A stretch of DNA of 64,000 nt from Branchiostoma floridae (lineage: Eukaryota; Chordata; Leptocardii; Amphioxiformes; Branchiostomatidae), in contig NC_049993.1 in the NCBI RefSeq assembly GCF_000003815.2, positions 10,415,244 through 10,479,243 of the forward strand, given 5' to 3'. The notes below the pieces were generated by a model that saw only the letters and a list, made by a program, of their open reading frames with translations, was not told the DNA's origin and made no database searches. A program made the position numbers and the translations under genes. Of the stretch, positions 13,524-27,750 are shown piece by piece (position 1 is the stretch's first letter; every line of letters begins with the position of its first letter).

Positions 13524-16171
13524 TATACTACCCCCTAATTTGGCACGAGGGTTATGACGCACACACTTGAAAGCCGGGTGGCATTGTCAAAGCACGCAAT
13601 GATTCCATGCTGGTGGACATAATTGTGCACTCGGTGACTCTTCAGATACTTTGGGGCTTGCTGTGTAATTATGATGGAATGCTAATTACAGATGTGAGCC
13701 TGTAATTACATAAAGAACGTTTCCGCCCCACGCTTGGATGAGTCTGTCATGTCACATGTATGAAATAGGGTTCAGAATTTTAATCCCTCGGGTTTACTTC
13801 ACGCACGTAGGGAAACTATCATTTAATACATGGAGAATGTGAGTAATACTCACACAGGGAACATGTGGATGAGTTGGCTTATACATTTAAGTATGTCTAA
13901 GTTTATACTAATGAATGCCGTAACACAAGTGTATGTGGAACAAATCTCACTGTCTTTAATCAAAATAGAATTTACATAATAATCTTATCTAGTGCGCACA
14001 CTAGTAGTACCTGACATGGAAGCCTATCCTTTGCCTGCACTGGTTGATTCATAATGTGTCAAACATGATAAGTCTACTTGATGAATAGTCTCCAAACGTT
14101 CAATGCTGTGGGATAATATTCATGGCATAAATTTGTCAATGACTTTCCATCATGTCAGACGGTAAGAGCGAAGATACGGGTCCGCCAGAGACCATTAGGG
14201 TTAAGTTGTTTTCCTCCGCGATAAGCATTTCCGTGTTAAGCGGGTTAGACAAGTCTCCCCGGGTCTCATTACCGTGAACTTCTGTGACGCACTTTTGGAA
14301 TTTTCTCCGTGTAAGGAATTAACCTTCTGATTTAATAAGAGATGGAAATTGCCACTTCGCCAAGTTGTTCACAACTGTGATGCGGAGATAAGTTGAAGAA
14401 AGACCTCCAAAGCCACAATGTGACAATGAGGAGATCACAGCTGCTCAACTCTCACAGTTGACTGCAACATTGTGACGCCCTCTGCAAGACACCGCAAGAC
14501 TTTGTGATGAATACTCAGAGAACACACATTGACCTTGGGTCTGACTCTTCATAACCCAAAACTTATTCAACAAAATATATTAAAACCTGTTGTTAAACAA
14601 GCTAGCATGTCCAGGACCTGAGATACTCTAAAAAGTCCTACTGCATCGGCGAGGAGAGCTGCAAGGGGGTCCAAAATAGATCTCCACCCTAGTCTTCCCT
14701 AGACCTACCCACTTACTATATACCGTCACTATTCATCTGGACGTCTTTTAAGGTATGCTTCAACAAAGAGTAGGAAACACAGACTCACAGGCCCATACCT
14801 ATACCTCCTGTATGCTAGCCACATTGCTAGCAGATCTTTTGTAATCATTGGTCACTTAGATCTTCACTAAAGCAGGTCGACCAATGATGATGATGATGGA
14901 CTCTTCATGATCGAACTTAAAATCTGGAAGCATGCAAAAGCCACAATTTTAGATGCTCGTCCAAAATCAAACGGGAGGTTTTTTTATCTCCAATAAAATG
15001 AATGAATGGACTTTATTTCTCAACAATCGCACAAGGTTCAGTGCATGGCAACCAATAGCAACGACTATCTATATAGACAATTGTACGTCGAGGCTACATA
15101 CAAAACAACAAAATATTATCAATAACAATACAGTGATCTGGCATTTGGAATAAAGTATAGATAAATTGACCTAGGTATATGAGTTGAACATGAAGGAGGT
15201 GTGTTTTGGTTCTAATGTTTAAAAAAATGTTTCTCTCTCCTTACTGTAGGTAGGTCAGCTCATAACAAACTGGTATTTATCTTCGTTATTATCATGACAC
15301 GTGGGACACAGTCTCTGAGTGGCTGGTGTGTTAGGGGCTAATGCTACCATTTACCACGCCACAGGCTACATGCGCAGGTATCCCAACAAGTTCTTCCCAT
15401 TTCATGCCTCTTGCAATTATAACGGTATAACCTTTAGTTTGACTCTAAATTCAATAATGCCCTTTCGATAGCTCTATTGACTGTCAGGTCCCATAGGTCT
15501 CGGATAAGAACAGAAGAAAGTAATGCAAGGGTAAAGCCACCTTCACCTTGAAATTTCAAAAGGCAGTTGCTTTACCTAATGGTACATGAACAATGCAATC
15601 CATCACTCGTTTACAACGGGAGTAACTTTATGAGAATAACAAAGTGATATCTATACGTTCTTCCTTTACTGATTATGTCATCCATCCCCTTTCCCTTTAC
15701 ATGTAGTTAAAGTTTTGCTTATATTGATATTTTTAGATTCAGTCTGGGTGGTTTAATTGATTTTTGTCAACTCTGTGATTTATTTGAATGTTTGTATTCA
15801 TCAAGTTTGGTTAGAATATGGTTAAATTACCCATCTCAACTATCTATTCCTGTCAGCTTCTTTAACGCTTATATGGAAACAAGTACGGTATATGAACTAA
15901 TGAGTCTAAATTGCAAATATAAACTTTATACTTAGAACCCATACATAATGTGGTACACCAAAACCCCAATAAAATAATGGAGATCATTGCTGATTCCATC
16001 CATGTCGAGCTAGATGTCGATGTGTTACGGCTTATCACAATATTTCACATCCACGCTGGCTGATAGATTTCATTTTAGATAGTAACCACATTGGCATGTA
16101 TATTTCTATTGGTACAATGTGTGTACAACAAAGTTATGTATTCGCACCACATTCAGTGTTTACATGCATGA
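13524..16171. other. Gene-free stretch with possible LINE 3' tail
   Basis: No coding exon recognised. An ATG/TGA trinucleotide run at about 14884-14899 follows sequence that could be the 3' end of an old non-LTR retrotransposon, because such elements often end in short tandem trinucleotides. This is not firm. Confidence 0.35.
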
Positions 16172-16243
16172 GCCGACGTTTTGGTGACCGTCAGTAACCT
16201 TCCTCAGAGCAATAATGACAGACGGTCACCTAAACGTCAGCCC
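16172..16243. repeat. Palindromic repeat resembling Penelope/hammerhead-type hairpin
   Basis: Two inverted arms of about 20 bp (GCCGACGTTTTGGTGACCGTC and its near-complement GACGGTCACCTAAACGTCAGC) surround a 30-base centre. On the minus strand the centre reads CTGAGGAAGG, then a short complementary pair GGTTAC/GTCACC, then AAAACGTC. This follows the order of hammerhead core elements (CUGANGA, stem II, GAAA), but the G of GAAA is replaced by A. Penelope-like elements are known to carry hammerheads in such repeats. The family assignment is an inference. Confidence 0.4.
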
Positions 16244-19200
16244 AAGGAAAAATGTCTGTGGTTGCGATTGACTCTGTTATGACTTCGTTTACCAACCTGG
16301 TGACATTATTCATGGTACCATGTTTGGAGTATCAATATTAGTATTTGCTGATATTCTAAGGCTTGCAAGGCTTATTCTACTGACATTGTTATGGATATTT
16401 CATTATCATGGGGGATCCAGACGTAATTGCAGTATGCGACAATGTCGGATAGATAATAAACTAGGTAATCTCATAGTTTATTTTGATTATTCAGTTGCAT
16501 TAACCTTTTCGAAGACCATTTAATTTTATCGTGCTAGTGTAAAATGACAGGAAACATTGTACATTTACTGTATGATAAGGTAAGGACATGTCGTTATATT
16601 TTGGGCATTGCCCCCGTTGTTGTCGTGTGTTTCCTTATTTTGTATTTGACAACTTTTCTCCACAGTGGTTTTAGCTTTCTCCACAAGTCAGAGAGCCGAG
16701 ACCTGCTGCGACATATATATGCGATCCTTTTGAAATTGAAATCTCAGTGGGCGGAGATCAGAGTAATCCTACTTGCTGGGTCTGCCTGTGGCGGCCTACT
16801 TACAAATCCTGTTCTATGCTACGTTTTGGCAACGCTTTATTTCCGTCGGCCAGGTCGCTGACTCGGAGTGCATTAGCGGGCGAACGACAGGAGAAGAACG
16901 TATTCTTTCTGGAATCGCACGCTTCGGAGATTTACTTGGACGGCACAATTTAGTGGCGTGCGTGTAGAGGATCGTCACGGCATTTTGTGCCCATCCGTAT
17001 GGCTCACGGTTTTCAGACGGAGATAGATTAGGTAAGCCACCCGTGCTCGCTGTGACAGAGCCCAGACATTTGAACTTTCATGCCGCCCAACGCTGACAGG
17101 CATATATAATATGGACAAACTAAGGAGAACAAAAAATCTCATGTTAGACATTTTCCTTGTCAATTATGGAAGTTTGAGCTACTTGTAAACAAACTTAAGT
17201 AGACTGAATGACAGATACTGGTTATTTGAAGTACACGTAAACTACAAATACAAGTCAATCTCCACTACTGGATAAAAACTGTTTTTATCTAGTTGTAAAG
17301 ATTGAATTGTATTTGAATATCATTTACTTGGATGTCTAACGTTTATTTAGATGTACTGTACACGTAGAATGGACGGAAACTTATGAAATTCGCACTCTTA
17401 TTAAGTTAAGGAACAATTCGATATCATCTCGAAAGTTTATGTTTGCATTTAATGAAGTCGATTACTTGGAATTGCATATGCCTGCTGGCTATGACGTGGG
17501 TAGTAACTTTGGTAAAATATACATTCGTGTAATTAGAATGCTGTGATGTCCAGAGGCGTACAGTTATCTGACTGCTCGTAACCTAATACTGTAACATTAA
17601 TTCTTTCAGCAGTGCAGCGCGTTCATTATTAGATCTTTGTCTTTTGCAGGGGGCTATTTCTCTTATAGTTAAAGGTGAGCCCTTGTATATGAATGAATAC
17701 GGAAAATGTTATTTAACGAGGAATGTTTGTGTTTCGACCGTATCGGGGAACTGTGGCGTATACACCAAACCTACCACCATTGGTCTCATGCGGGCAATTA
17801 TAATTATATTGTCGTGTTTTTTTTCTTGTCTTCGTACCACTTTGATACTGTAGATCTTCATTACTCGATATCCACATTCCAATCAAATGATGGAATTCTC
17901 TCTGCCGGAGATCAAGATAAAGTAACTTTCAATACTAGAAATAGATGTCCAAAATAAACCAAAATCATAACGGCCTTTAAAGAGCCAGCAAGTTGAAAAT
18001 AGTAACATACTATTAGATAATCGGATTTTCTATCAGTTGATTTTCTCCGTAGATATGAATGAATATGCTAAGTAAACTCTGCTGTACGTTAGAGACTACC
18101 TGCTAGTGCTGTATCACGCATCATCCACTGTCTTTGAGCTCTGTTGATCCAGCTAAATCCCGTCCAAATCGGTGCGTGTAGATTATCGTGTGGATGTAAA
18201 GGGCACCCTATCAGTCACGCTCTGCAGCTGCACCTTGTGAATAGCAAACAGCAATAAATCCAGGTCAGTGAGATAACCCTCGTGGGGCGTCTCTCGGAAA
18301 CTTCTACATCACTGTCAGACCAGAACAATCTGAGCCGTTGTCATCAGGCACACGCACGGAGGTACCCCCCGAGCGGCATCATACTAGATCAAGGGTTGCG
18401 TGCGAAGAATGGGATTCTGATTTATGTAGATTGCTGTTCATGGTCGACTAGATTAAAACGTTTCTCACGGTTGGAACGTCGGCCTAGCCTGCTAAAATCG
18501 CGCTCCTAGCGGCCGGCCGTACAGTTGGGGGTTGTTAACCCCGGCCAGCGAGAGATTGTGTAAACACAGACAAGATTATTCTGCTCGCAGCTGGTTAGTA
18601 GTATCTTCCTAGTTGACCTTGTGATAGAACCTGCATCTGAACCGCAGCAGTGTCACTAGAATTATCGCCACAACAGAAGACGGTTACTGATGAAAAATCA
18701 AAACGGTAGCAATAACTGTTCCTCATTATACGATGTTATTGCAATCTGTTTGCATCTCATTATTTGACGCCATTTTAATATCCGTGCGCCATAATGGAAT
18801 TTTGATGACAAACTGGGAAGTGAACTAAATTTAGTTATGACCTATCCTTGTCGGTAAAGCTAATATGCATGCCATTATGACAAAATGTAATATCATTGAC
18901 TTACATTATCAACAGTGCACTAGTGATCGTCTCAGCGAGAAAGTTTGATTTCAGTGAGCAGGTCACATGTCAGATAAGCATTGTGATGAATTCAACCTGA
19001 GGCTTACCCTGCCTGCCTAACGTCTTTACCGAACCTTAATGCTGGTCTTAACGTCTGAAGATCATGTGAACCTGACGATGACTTACCGGCGTACAGCCCT
19101 TACGGTCTCCATGGTGTATTTTCATGGAATTAGCATCATCAACAACATCCTCTAAATGTCACAACCTATACAATAGAGACTGGATCAGCGATTGGATCTG

Positions 19201-19784
19201 TTCAACCAAATGTCCATATCGTGTCCCTCCATCTAGGAAAACCTTTGCATTTACAATTTGTGAAATACGTCATGCCTATTATGGCTAACAAGTTTTCAAA
19301 AGTATTATGATGAACGCAAGTTTTCCTCTCTTTTGGATTGCCTGAATGGTACCTTAACACAGAGTTAAGTTTTGCCCATCTTGATATATCGTCTATAGCT
19401 TTAACATACGTGACCTTACTGAAGGTTTGCCTTATACTTATCCCTCCCCTGAGAATTTCCTTTCCACCTAGGAGATTGTACAATGATGCTGTCTATCAAT
19501 GCTACGGACAAAGAGCGAGAAATACCCCCTGTTGTAAACCTACAAATCGGTGTCTTTCCATGTTAGTTGCCGTGATGAGTCTTCGGTACCAGCTGTAGGG
19601 GCAGGTGTGTTTCCAATCAGTCCATAGAATTTCAGACAAATGATCACTCTCCTGTGGGCAATCTTTGTGTATACATTACAGTTTTATTAGCTGGGACAGG
19701 ATGCATCGCCAAGCGGTTGCTGTACATGTTTATGAATACTTAGTAATATCAAAAAAAATTCAAGATTCTGATAATGGCACAATT

Positions 19785-19819
<35 letters not shown>

Positions 19820-22800
19820 GCCGCGTTTCACTGTGTGTATGCTTAATGCTGCATATCTAAAATCTTCCTGAGGATCATTTGTATCGCCCCCAGACGAAGT
19901 CTAACCTACGTTTTTAGCATCATTGAAACGGTTTCCTATCGTCTACTTCACTTGACTTGACTTAAATACTTAAGCCTTTTGTTGTGTGGCTCTGTATATA
20001 TGTAATTCAATGTAGGACTTTGAAAAAATTAACACTGTGTCCCGTGTTATCTTTTGAAGGATTCAAAAAAGACTAAGTAGACCCCCATTGACGTAGCAGT
20101 CAAACCTTGGGGTAACGCCACTTTTGCTACTTTCATCTGCTGTCAGAGTACCTATGATGCATCTGCAATGCAAAGTACACACTTAGCTGATGGGCCAGTA
20201 GTTTTCACGGGTTATTTCAGCCGATGTCAGATACCATGTACATCTTGTATCTATAGAGGAAGAAATAAATTTGCATCTCATTGCTTTTGCTGAAGAATTT
20301 CTAGAAAGTTACAACGACGTTGGCAGATGTTCGGATGTTAGCATTACTTTAGTAGAGTATTCCACCATGATAGTACAATGACTTAAATCCTGTTAGTAAT
20401 TGTAAACAGCCACGACTTTTTTTGGTGGCTTCGCTTTTTATATTTCTGTGTAGTAGTAGTAGATTCCATGAGAATAGCAGAGATTCTAGACTGGCAGTTA
20501 AACCATCTCATCATTTGGCACGAACATTTCTTGTTTGCCTCCTGTAAGTTAACGTGATACAATAATAATTGGCAGCAACGTCGCAATCCATTACGCTCCA
20601 AGCGTATTTTGGTTTGATTGTGATTGAGATTGGTCGTTTATTAAGTATAGATTATTTATGATGATATTGCGTTTCATGCTGGCTATCGGAGCATGCCATG
20701 CGCTTGTCAACGCCAATGTTACGCAACATTCATTACATCGATCATTTAAATTGATTTGGCTGAAGAAGCGCAATATGTAATCTTTAAAGAGATTTATATT
20801 GCTTATGATATGATGGATGGCAATATAATGAAAGCATACATACTCTAAAGTCCACACAGATTAAACTTCCTTTTCATATCAATCTTGCACTCAACGATGC
20901 GTTTCTGCTTCTCACTATTATAGATGACCCGATGAAGTCGAGTGCCAGAGAGAGGGACGCATCTTAGCCATAATATTCTTGGCATCACTCATCCTACAAT
21001 ATCAATAATTCAAAAAGTGTCAAGTTGCAGACTCCCACACATTCTCTCGTGAAGAGGCAATATATTTCTAATCGTGTCACTATCTGCTACACTTTGCCAC
21101 ACCAGCACAGCGCGCATGATCTTTCTGTAGGAGTCTCGAAGTCTTCTTAGGTACAAGGTTCCTCCTTGAGAGGACAAATAGTTCATTATATGTTCTCCAC
21201 GTGTTGTTGATCCGTCCTCACTTGTTATTATGTCCTCTGAAACGTCCTGTCTCCACCCTGATGTGATTGAGGTATGAATGACTAGATCATACTAGATTTG
21301 ATCCATAGTTGCTCTTACGTATTCTGATTCTGTGCATAGCATAACATAACTTCAGTTGGTGCCTTGGCTCATGCACAACAGTCTTACGATCTCAACACAT
21401 TACAGAACAAAGGTTTAGTCATCCGACCAATAATAGCCACATCTGAATCGGGAACTTGTAATACCACATTCTAAGGTGTACTGAACTCTCGTAAATTTAG
21501 CTAAAATTGCATCTCCTTCAGATGTATCTTCTCTCATGCCAAAATCTTTGATCGATGAGCGTCTCCTGGAAGACAGAAATGATGAATATACAAGCCAAGA
21601 AAAGAGCTCATTAATTATGGTGTCTCTGCTAGTCTACCTTTGCGTTTGCTCTATGTGTGAGTGCACACGAAATAATGTTCTCTTGGAAACTTTGGGGAAA
21701 GAGAAGTACTCGATCTAACGGAATGAGCTTGGTAGGGACCTTTTGATGATTTCAAGCTTACTGCACTGTGTATGGGGGTCTATTACCTTAACTCCAACCT
21801 TACCTGTAGGTTCTGTAACCACTCTGAGGAAGAATTAGACGCTTTCCTTCAGTAAACATCTAAGTAAACCTACATTGTGCTTCAAGTCGTGTTGCATTGC
21901 GACCTGGTATTTACTAAACCCTAGGGTTCATCGATCCATGTTCTGTTCCTTTTGAAGATACAAGCCTTTCACCTCATGGGATGAAGTGTACTTCCAGCCT
22001 GATGCAGCATCCAAATTGCTTTCAGTACAGAAGAAAGTCAAGAGCCTTGCTTTAAACCGGAGCGATCTGATGAAAAGACATGGTATCGATCTTTGTACGG
22101 ACTAATGTTGCAAAAATCGATGTTTCATGTCAAAGCATGTGTCTAATATGTGCTTGCCAACTGTGGATAATAAGTCCATGTTTGTGATATCATGACAAAG
22201 ATTCCAATTCATCGTTCAGATTATTGATATTCTTTTTTAACCTGACAATTATGTCATTACTTGACTTCTATAGTTTGCTTGCTTCAGCTGCTCTACTAAT
22301 GGCACATACGCATGGCACGTTTACATTCTACATCTACATCTATATATCATATACTGAGCAAGGGACCTTAAACGAACTGGGGTAGTCATCAATGCCTTTT
22401 GCAGTGCAATGTTTCCTTCAAACATATTGTATCGTATGCATTAGTCTTGGGTGCTATCTTATCAAATAGCTACGTTGGAAAACTAGTTCATGGGAACTTT
22501 AAACCTAACATATCATCATTAATGTGTAGTACTGTAGACATTTCCGGAGATAATATGTAAATAACGTATAAGTAGTTGTCTCCCCATCCCACTGTGGCGC
22601 CAGTTGCCAGATTTCTGACAGTGCTTTATAATATAACAGTGACAATGTCGATCACAACAATAAATTATTTGCTCAACAATCACTAGTGCACTTTGATCTT
22701 CCGTACACACTTGGCAGAGGGCGCTCTTACCTGTGAGAAAACTTTGACTTTCATCCCAGAGCAGCGAGTCAGATTGTGTGGTAATGCATTGAGCCATGGC

Positions 22801-25800
22801 CTTGTTGGTCCCACCCTAGGAGAGTAATTACCGGCAGTGATCCAGCATTACAGAATTGAATGTGACACGATCAATTCTTGCATTCAAATGGACAAGTCTT
22901 ATTACGCGCTGCGGTGGGCACGTCTGTGATTGCAGTGTCTGAATCGATAGAAACAGCAGAGATCAACTGAACTGTACAATGGGAGTTGTGCATTCAGCTG
23001 GTAAGCTGATCTGTCACCTTCACTGCTGAATTCGCCTGTTATCATATCATATCCCATTTAAAACTCACGCGCTGTTGTCGCTGGTGTTTACTTCCTGTGG
23101 ATGACGAAGAGTAGGAACTTTAAACACCGAATCAGAATACCATGTAAAACCAATGTGCCCTTGGCAGTATCTTGTTTTAATGCAGAAAGGTTATTTGAAC
23201 CAGCAAGCATGTTATTTCGAACCAGCAAGCATTTTGCATAATTCATAATTATATGTTTTTTGTTATATGTACCTTTGAAATAATTATGCTGAACAGCAGA
23301 CTTGAGGTTCTGGACAGGAGAGAAATTTATTTCATCATAATTGGCTTTGCTATTTTAATTGTGATAACCACATGTAATTAATGGTATTCAAAATTGTCAA
23401 CTTGGTTGGCCCCTGTATGTAGTCGCCTTCGGAAAGGCTAGTGAAAATCTTGAATAACGATCATTAGGCAAGCCAAATAGTGCGGAAAATTGGGCGGAGA
23501 ATGTACTGGTCCTTGAGGTGTACCGCAGCTGGTAGGTCAGGCCGCAGCTGTAGCCCGCTGTGTTAGCGGAGTACACATCTGTGAGGAGTAATCAACTCAC
23601 CACTCAGGCAGGAAGAGGTCACAGGTCCAGTAACAAGGCTGGGATACAGACAGCCAGAATATCCCAATATTCAATAACGAACTGGCGTCATGTATCCGCG
23701 CATCATAATATGTCTAACTTTCTGCACATTACTTTTGGGCGCAAAATTAGAAACAATCCAAAATTTTATGAAGAACCTCCCCATACACATTAATACTTTC
23801 AATTATATTTTATCAGGTGTATTTTTTTTCTACTTCTACTCTTGAATTTACGTTTGTAGTCTCTTGTGAAGTCTGGAAAATTACGGCTGGTATCAGTTAC
23901 TTGCGTCATTGGTGAAAAACGGCGAACGCTGAATCATGCTGGAATGAATACTAAAATGTGATCATCAGGTCTTCAGAAATCTACAGTTACATAGATGAGC
24001 GAGTTCAAATACAAGCTTCATGTACACTACAGAGTCACAGACACTCATCTTTTTGCTGGCTGTTTCTGTTCCTTCTGGGGCATCATTCGTTCTTGATAAG
24101 ACAGATGATGATAGGAGCTGCTTGTGCACATAACCTTGGCCACAATTTGCCATTACGCCGTTTAGAGCGAGCTTAATGCAATTTTATCGCTCAATTGTGG
24201 TTATAGTTCCGGCGCGGTGCTGCGTTTAATGGTCTCGTATACCATATTCAATTGACTAACTCATTGCATGTTTAACATGTAATGAAATTAGTTACAGTTA
24301 TATCGCTTTGGATGTAAATTGTGTCATCGTTAGCTAAGCCACATCATCGACAAAGAAGCGAATACATGGCAGATAGATCCTGCCTTATCCATGCGGATTC
24401 TGTTGGTACTGCAATGTTAACGACACACTGCCGTCATCACATGTATGGCCATACCAGTATGAATAAATAGTCAAGATAATGTTAAGCTACCAATTGAAAA
24501 AAAAACGCAGAGTAAGTCAATGGTTTGCCCTATATTTATGTATTAAGTTCTACGTTTATATAATACAAAGCCCCCGAATTGTGCCTCATTGTTGGAATGA
24601 CATAGATTTCGTGAGGCATCTCATGCAGAAATGCAGCCTCCGATTTCCCAGCTGGTTCATTTTACCGCCATGGCTGTCATGAATTGTTGATATGCTGGGC
24701 GAAGTTGCCCTTAGATTGAATTGAAAGTTATTCCGTTTGACTGACTATCATGAGACAGGTATTCCCGAGAAAGCCATATTTTGGCGGTCGCTCATAACAC
24801 ATTAAGAGCGGGTTGTATTCTGGTAAATATAACATATATATATGAGGAATGGACAGTGCGATGAGCGATTACCTATGAAGACTTTGTATGACACCAACTT
24901 ACTCCAAAACAATTCAAGTATTTCCTAGTTAAACTATGAACAGAAAAGTTGGTTGGTGCATGAAATGTACTGATGCGAGACGTGTGACATGTACACACAC
25001 GGGTTAAAATCAGGTGTATCCGATATTGGCTGGAGAACGAAGCGGTGTTTAACACTGTTGATGAGGGATAGATCAAAATTCCTCATGTTGCTATTCAACA
25101 AAATAATCTGTTTACCTCTTCTTAAACAGGGCACTTAGTCACAAAAGACAATAGTAACTCAAGCAAGTGTATTTTTATTGCAAGCATTTCTAACCACCAG
25201 ATGTTTAGATTGACAGACGTTTCACTGCACAAAATCCAATCTTATTTTCAAGCGCAGTTGAAGATTGCAATTGGTATATTGTCAGGTACCATTCACCACC
25301 TTTCGTTAGTAACTGAAGAATCTGTAGTTCAACAGGTATTAGACAAAAACGAGGAATTGATATGTATAAACTTAGTTATTGTGATAATGTAGACAATCAC
25401 TGGTCATCACATCGTTCCGTGCCAGTAGACAATGGGAAACTTTTAACACGCGGAGATATAAAAGTCTGTGAAGTTCAGCGCAAAAAAAAGCCATATTGTT
25501 GATATTCCTGTAAAATACGCCAAATGTAGGATAGTTTACGAGAAAGGACACATTTCACAACTTTCGATGACGTTAATAAGGTACGTCTTATAAGAACGTG
25601 GGAATTCGACACTATTTTCAATTGCAACGAACCACTCCCTGCCGAAACGATGCATCGCTGAGCGTAAATTGGGGTGAGGAAATGTCAGTCATGGTTGTTT
25701 CGAAAATCATCTGAAACTCAGGCAAGGGCGGTAGGGAAGATTTCTAATTCTCTATGATGTTGTCAGGGAAATGTGCTCAGCTCAGATGGTCAGAGGTAAT

Positions 25801-26924
25801 TTTACAGTAATGTGAATGAAATAGATTACAAACGCCTAAAAATACACCTGAGAAAGAACTCATCACAAAACACAGAAACAAGACGACCGTAGAACGAAGC
25901 CCATTACAACCTTGTAATTTGGCACCACCTGGTCTTCCCAAGTTTTCAGCTCGTTCTCATATTAACTGCTGTCACAGGACTCAGATAAAACTACAGTGCT
26001 ATGAGCCTATGTGCGTCACAGATGTTATAATGCGCATATTTATCCACGGTGTTGAAACCTCGACTGCTGTGAATCAGCACAACAAACAGCTTCTTATACA
26101 TGGCACAGCGTGAATCATGCTGAAAATGGAGTTCATATTAAAGAAATTCCTCTGTAAACCTGTCAGTTATCAATGAATCTTTGAACATGCACAATGTAAA
26201 ACACCTAAAGTGTCTCACTGACAATGATCTTTGTTATCGTTTTAGTGGGACGTGACGGAATGCAGTCGCCTGAAGCGTTGTACGCTTTAGGATTATTGGA
26301 TCATAACTTTTATTTCCATACTTGCCCGTATGACGTTACAATTCATCCTATCTTCAGGAAGTGTGCTGCTTTTCATATCACTCCCCTTGGCCGTTCCGTT
26401 CCGGGAATGGGGTTCAAGACTTTAACCTAATCTATATCAACAGGTCAGCCAAACCTAATTAGACAGCCAGGCTGGCTTGTACGATAACTCGGCATTACCA
26501 TTTCTCCTGACAGGGGCTCGCCTTACGCTTGGATCGCCGTCTGAACGTTACTTTCGAATTCATGTACAGAATACATGAGAGGCCACGGGCATGTAGGATA
26601 CTTGCAAAACGATGCCAAATCGATACAGCTTTCAGACTTACATATCTATTACAAGTTATGAATAACGCCAACATAAGACGAAAAGACACAGAAAAGTCAA
26701 TTATTTTCAACGTTATTCAAGTACAACAGGCTCTGAGCATAAGATCAAGCTCACCATCGATTGTGATAAAAGACCTAATGGTATACACTGAATGTAGACT
26801 CCGTGGCGTCATATAAAGGGGAATATGCCTGATATGACTCCGATCCACAGCACATATTTAGTTATCAAAAATGAGGTACGGTTAGAGCAAAGCTGTATAG
26901 ATAACATTTATTAGTCTGTGACCA
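16244..26924. other. Long gene-free stretch
   Basis: About 10.7 kb with no supportable exon. The open frames (for example 16544-16861, 18282-18509, 23560-23793, 26224-26430) show no domain, no matching splice context and no composition bias like the real exons elsewhere. A CA microsatellite at 19788-19817 is listed separately. It may be intron or intergenic sequence between the two receptor-like exons. Confidence 0.45.
19788..19817. repeat. (CA)n microsatellite
   Basis: About 15 uninterrupted CA units. Confidence 0.97.
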
Positions 26925-27750
26925 GACCCTCTGGTCGACAGACTTTTAGTTTTGTCACGTTTACGCGCGTTCGCAGCTGTATCTGTATGTTCCCGTTGTC
27001 TGAATTCTATGTGGTTTGGCAGGTCCTTTGTACTGAGGTTGACGATGATGCACGTGAACTTTTTTTTGCGGCAGGTGGTTTTATTATGGATTTTATAAAA
27101 ATAACACCCCTACAATTTGTTCGTCTTGCGGTGTTTTGGTCCAGATCCTCTGTATGTGGGTCATGGTGTCATTGGAATTTGTCAAGCAGATGCGTGGTGT
27201 TACCTGATCGTCAAAGTTATTCGCGTTCGCATCGGTATCTGCATGTTCCCGTTGTCGCATACGTACGTTGTTTGGCAGGTCATCTGCACTGAGGTTGACG
27301 ATGATGCACGTTGTTTTTTTTTTGTTTTTGCGGCAGTTGGTTTTATTAGGGACGCAATAAAAATAACACCCCTACAAAATGTTCATCTTTCGGTGTATTA
27401 GTCCAGATCCCCTGTATATGGGTCATGCTGTAATTGAGATATTGCAAGCAGATGCGTGATGTTCTCTGGTCGTCAATGTAACGCGCGTTCGCATCTATAT
27501 CTGCATGTTCCCGTTGTCGCATACGTTTGTGGTTTGGCAGGTTCTCTACACATAGTTGGACGATGATGCAAGGTGTTTTATTTTTTCGGCAGCTGTTTTT
27601 ATTATGTATGTAATAATTTCAGAAATCACCCCTGCAAATTGTACGTTTCACAGTGTATTGGCCCATGTCTGCATATGGTGCCCGTTGAGGTAATTGGGTA
27701 TAGTTAAGCAAATGCGCGATATGTGCAAGAATTTTACGCGCGTTTGCTTT
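26925..27750. repeat. Tandem repeat, about 260 bp x 3
   Basis: Three diverged copies plus a partial fourth. The landmark GTTCCCGTTGTC occurs at 26989, 27246 and 27507 (periods 257 and 261). Each unit also carries GGTTTGGCAGGT, a GACGATGATGCA motif and a poly-T stretch before GCGGCAG/TCGGCAG. The open frames across it are repeat shadows. Origin unknown. Confidence 0.88.

Noticed and set aside
16544-16861. 105-codon frame with a hydrophobic stretch
   Set aside because: No recognisable family, no splice context, and overlapping frames of similar length; not supportable as a gene.
25398-25425. 14-base match to the 3' end of the LINE (GTTCCGTGCCAGTA)
   Set aside because: Too short to separate a tiny LINE fragment from chance.
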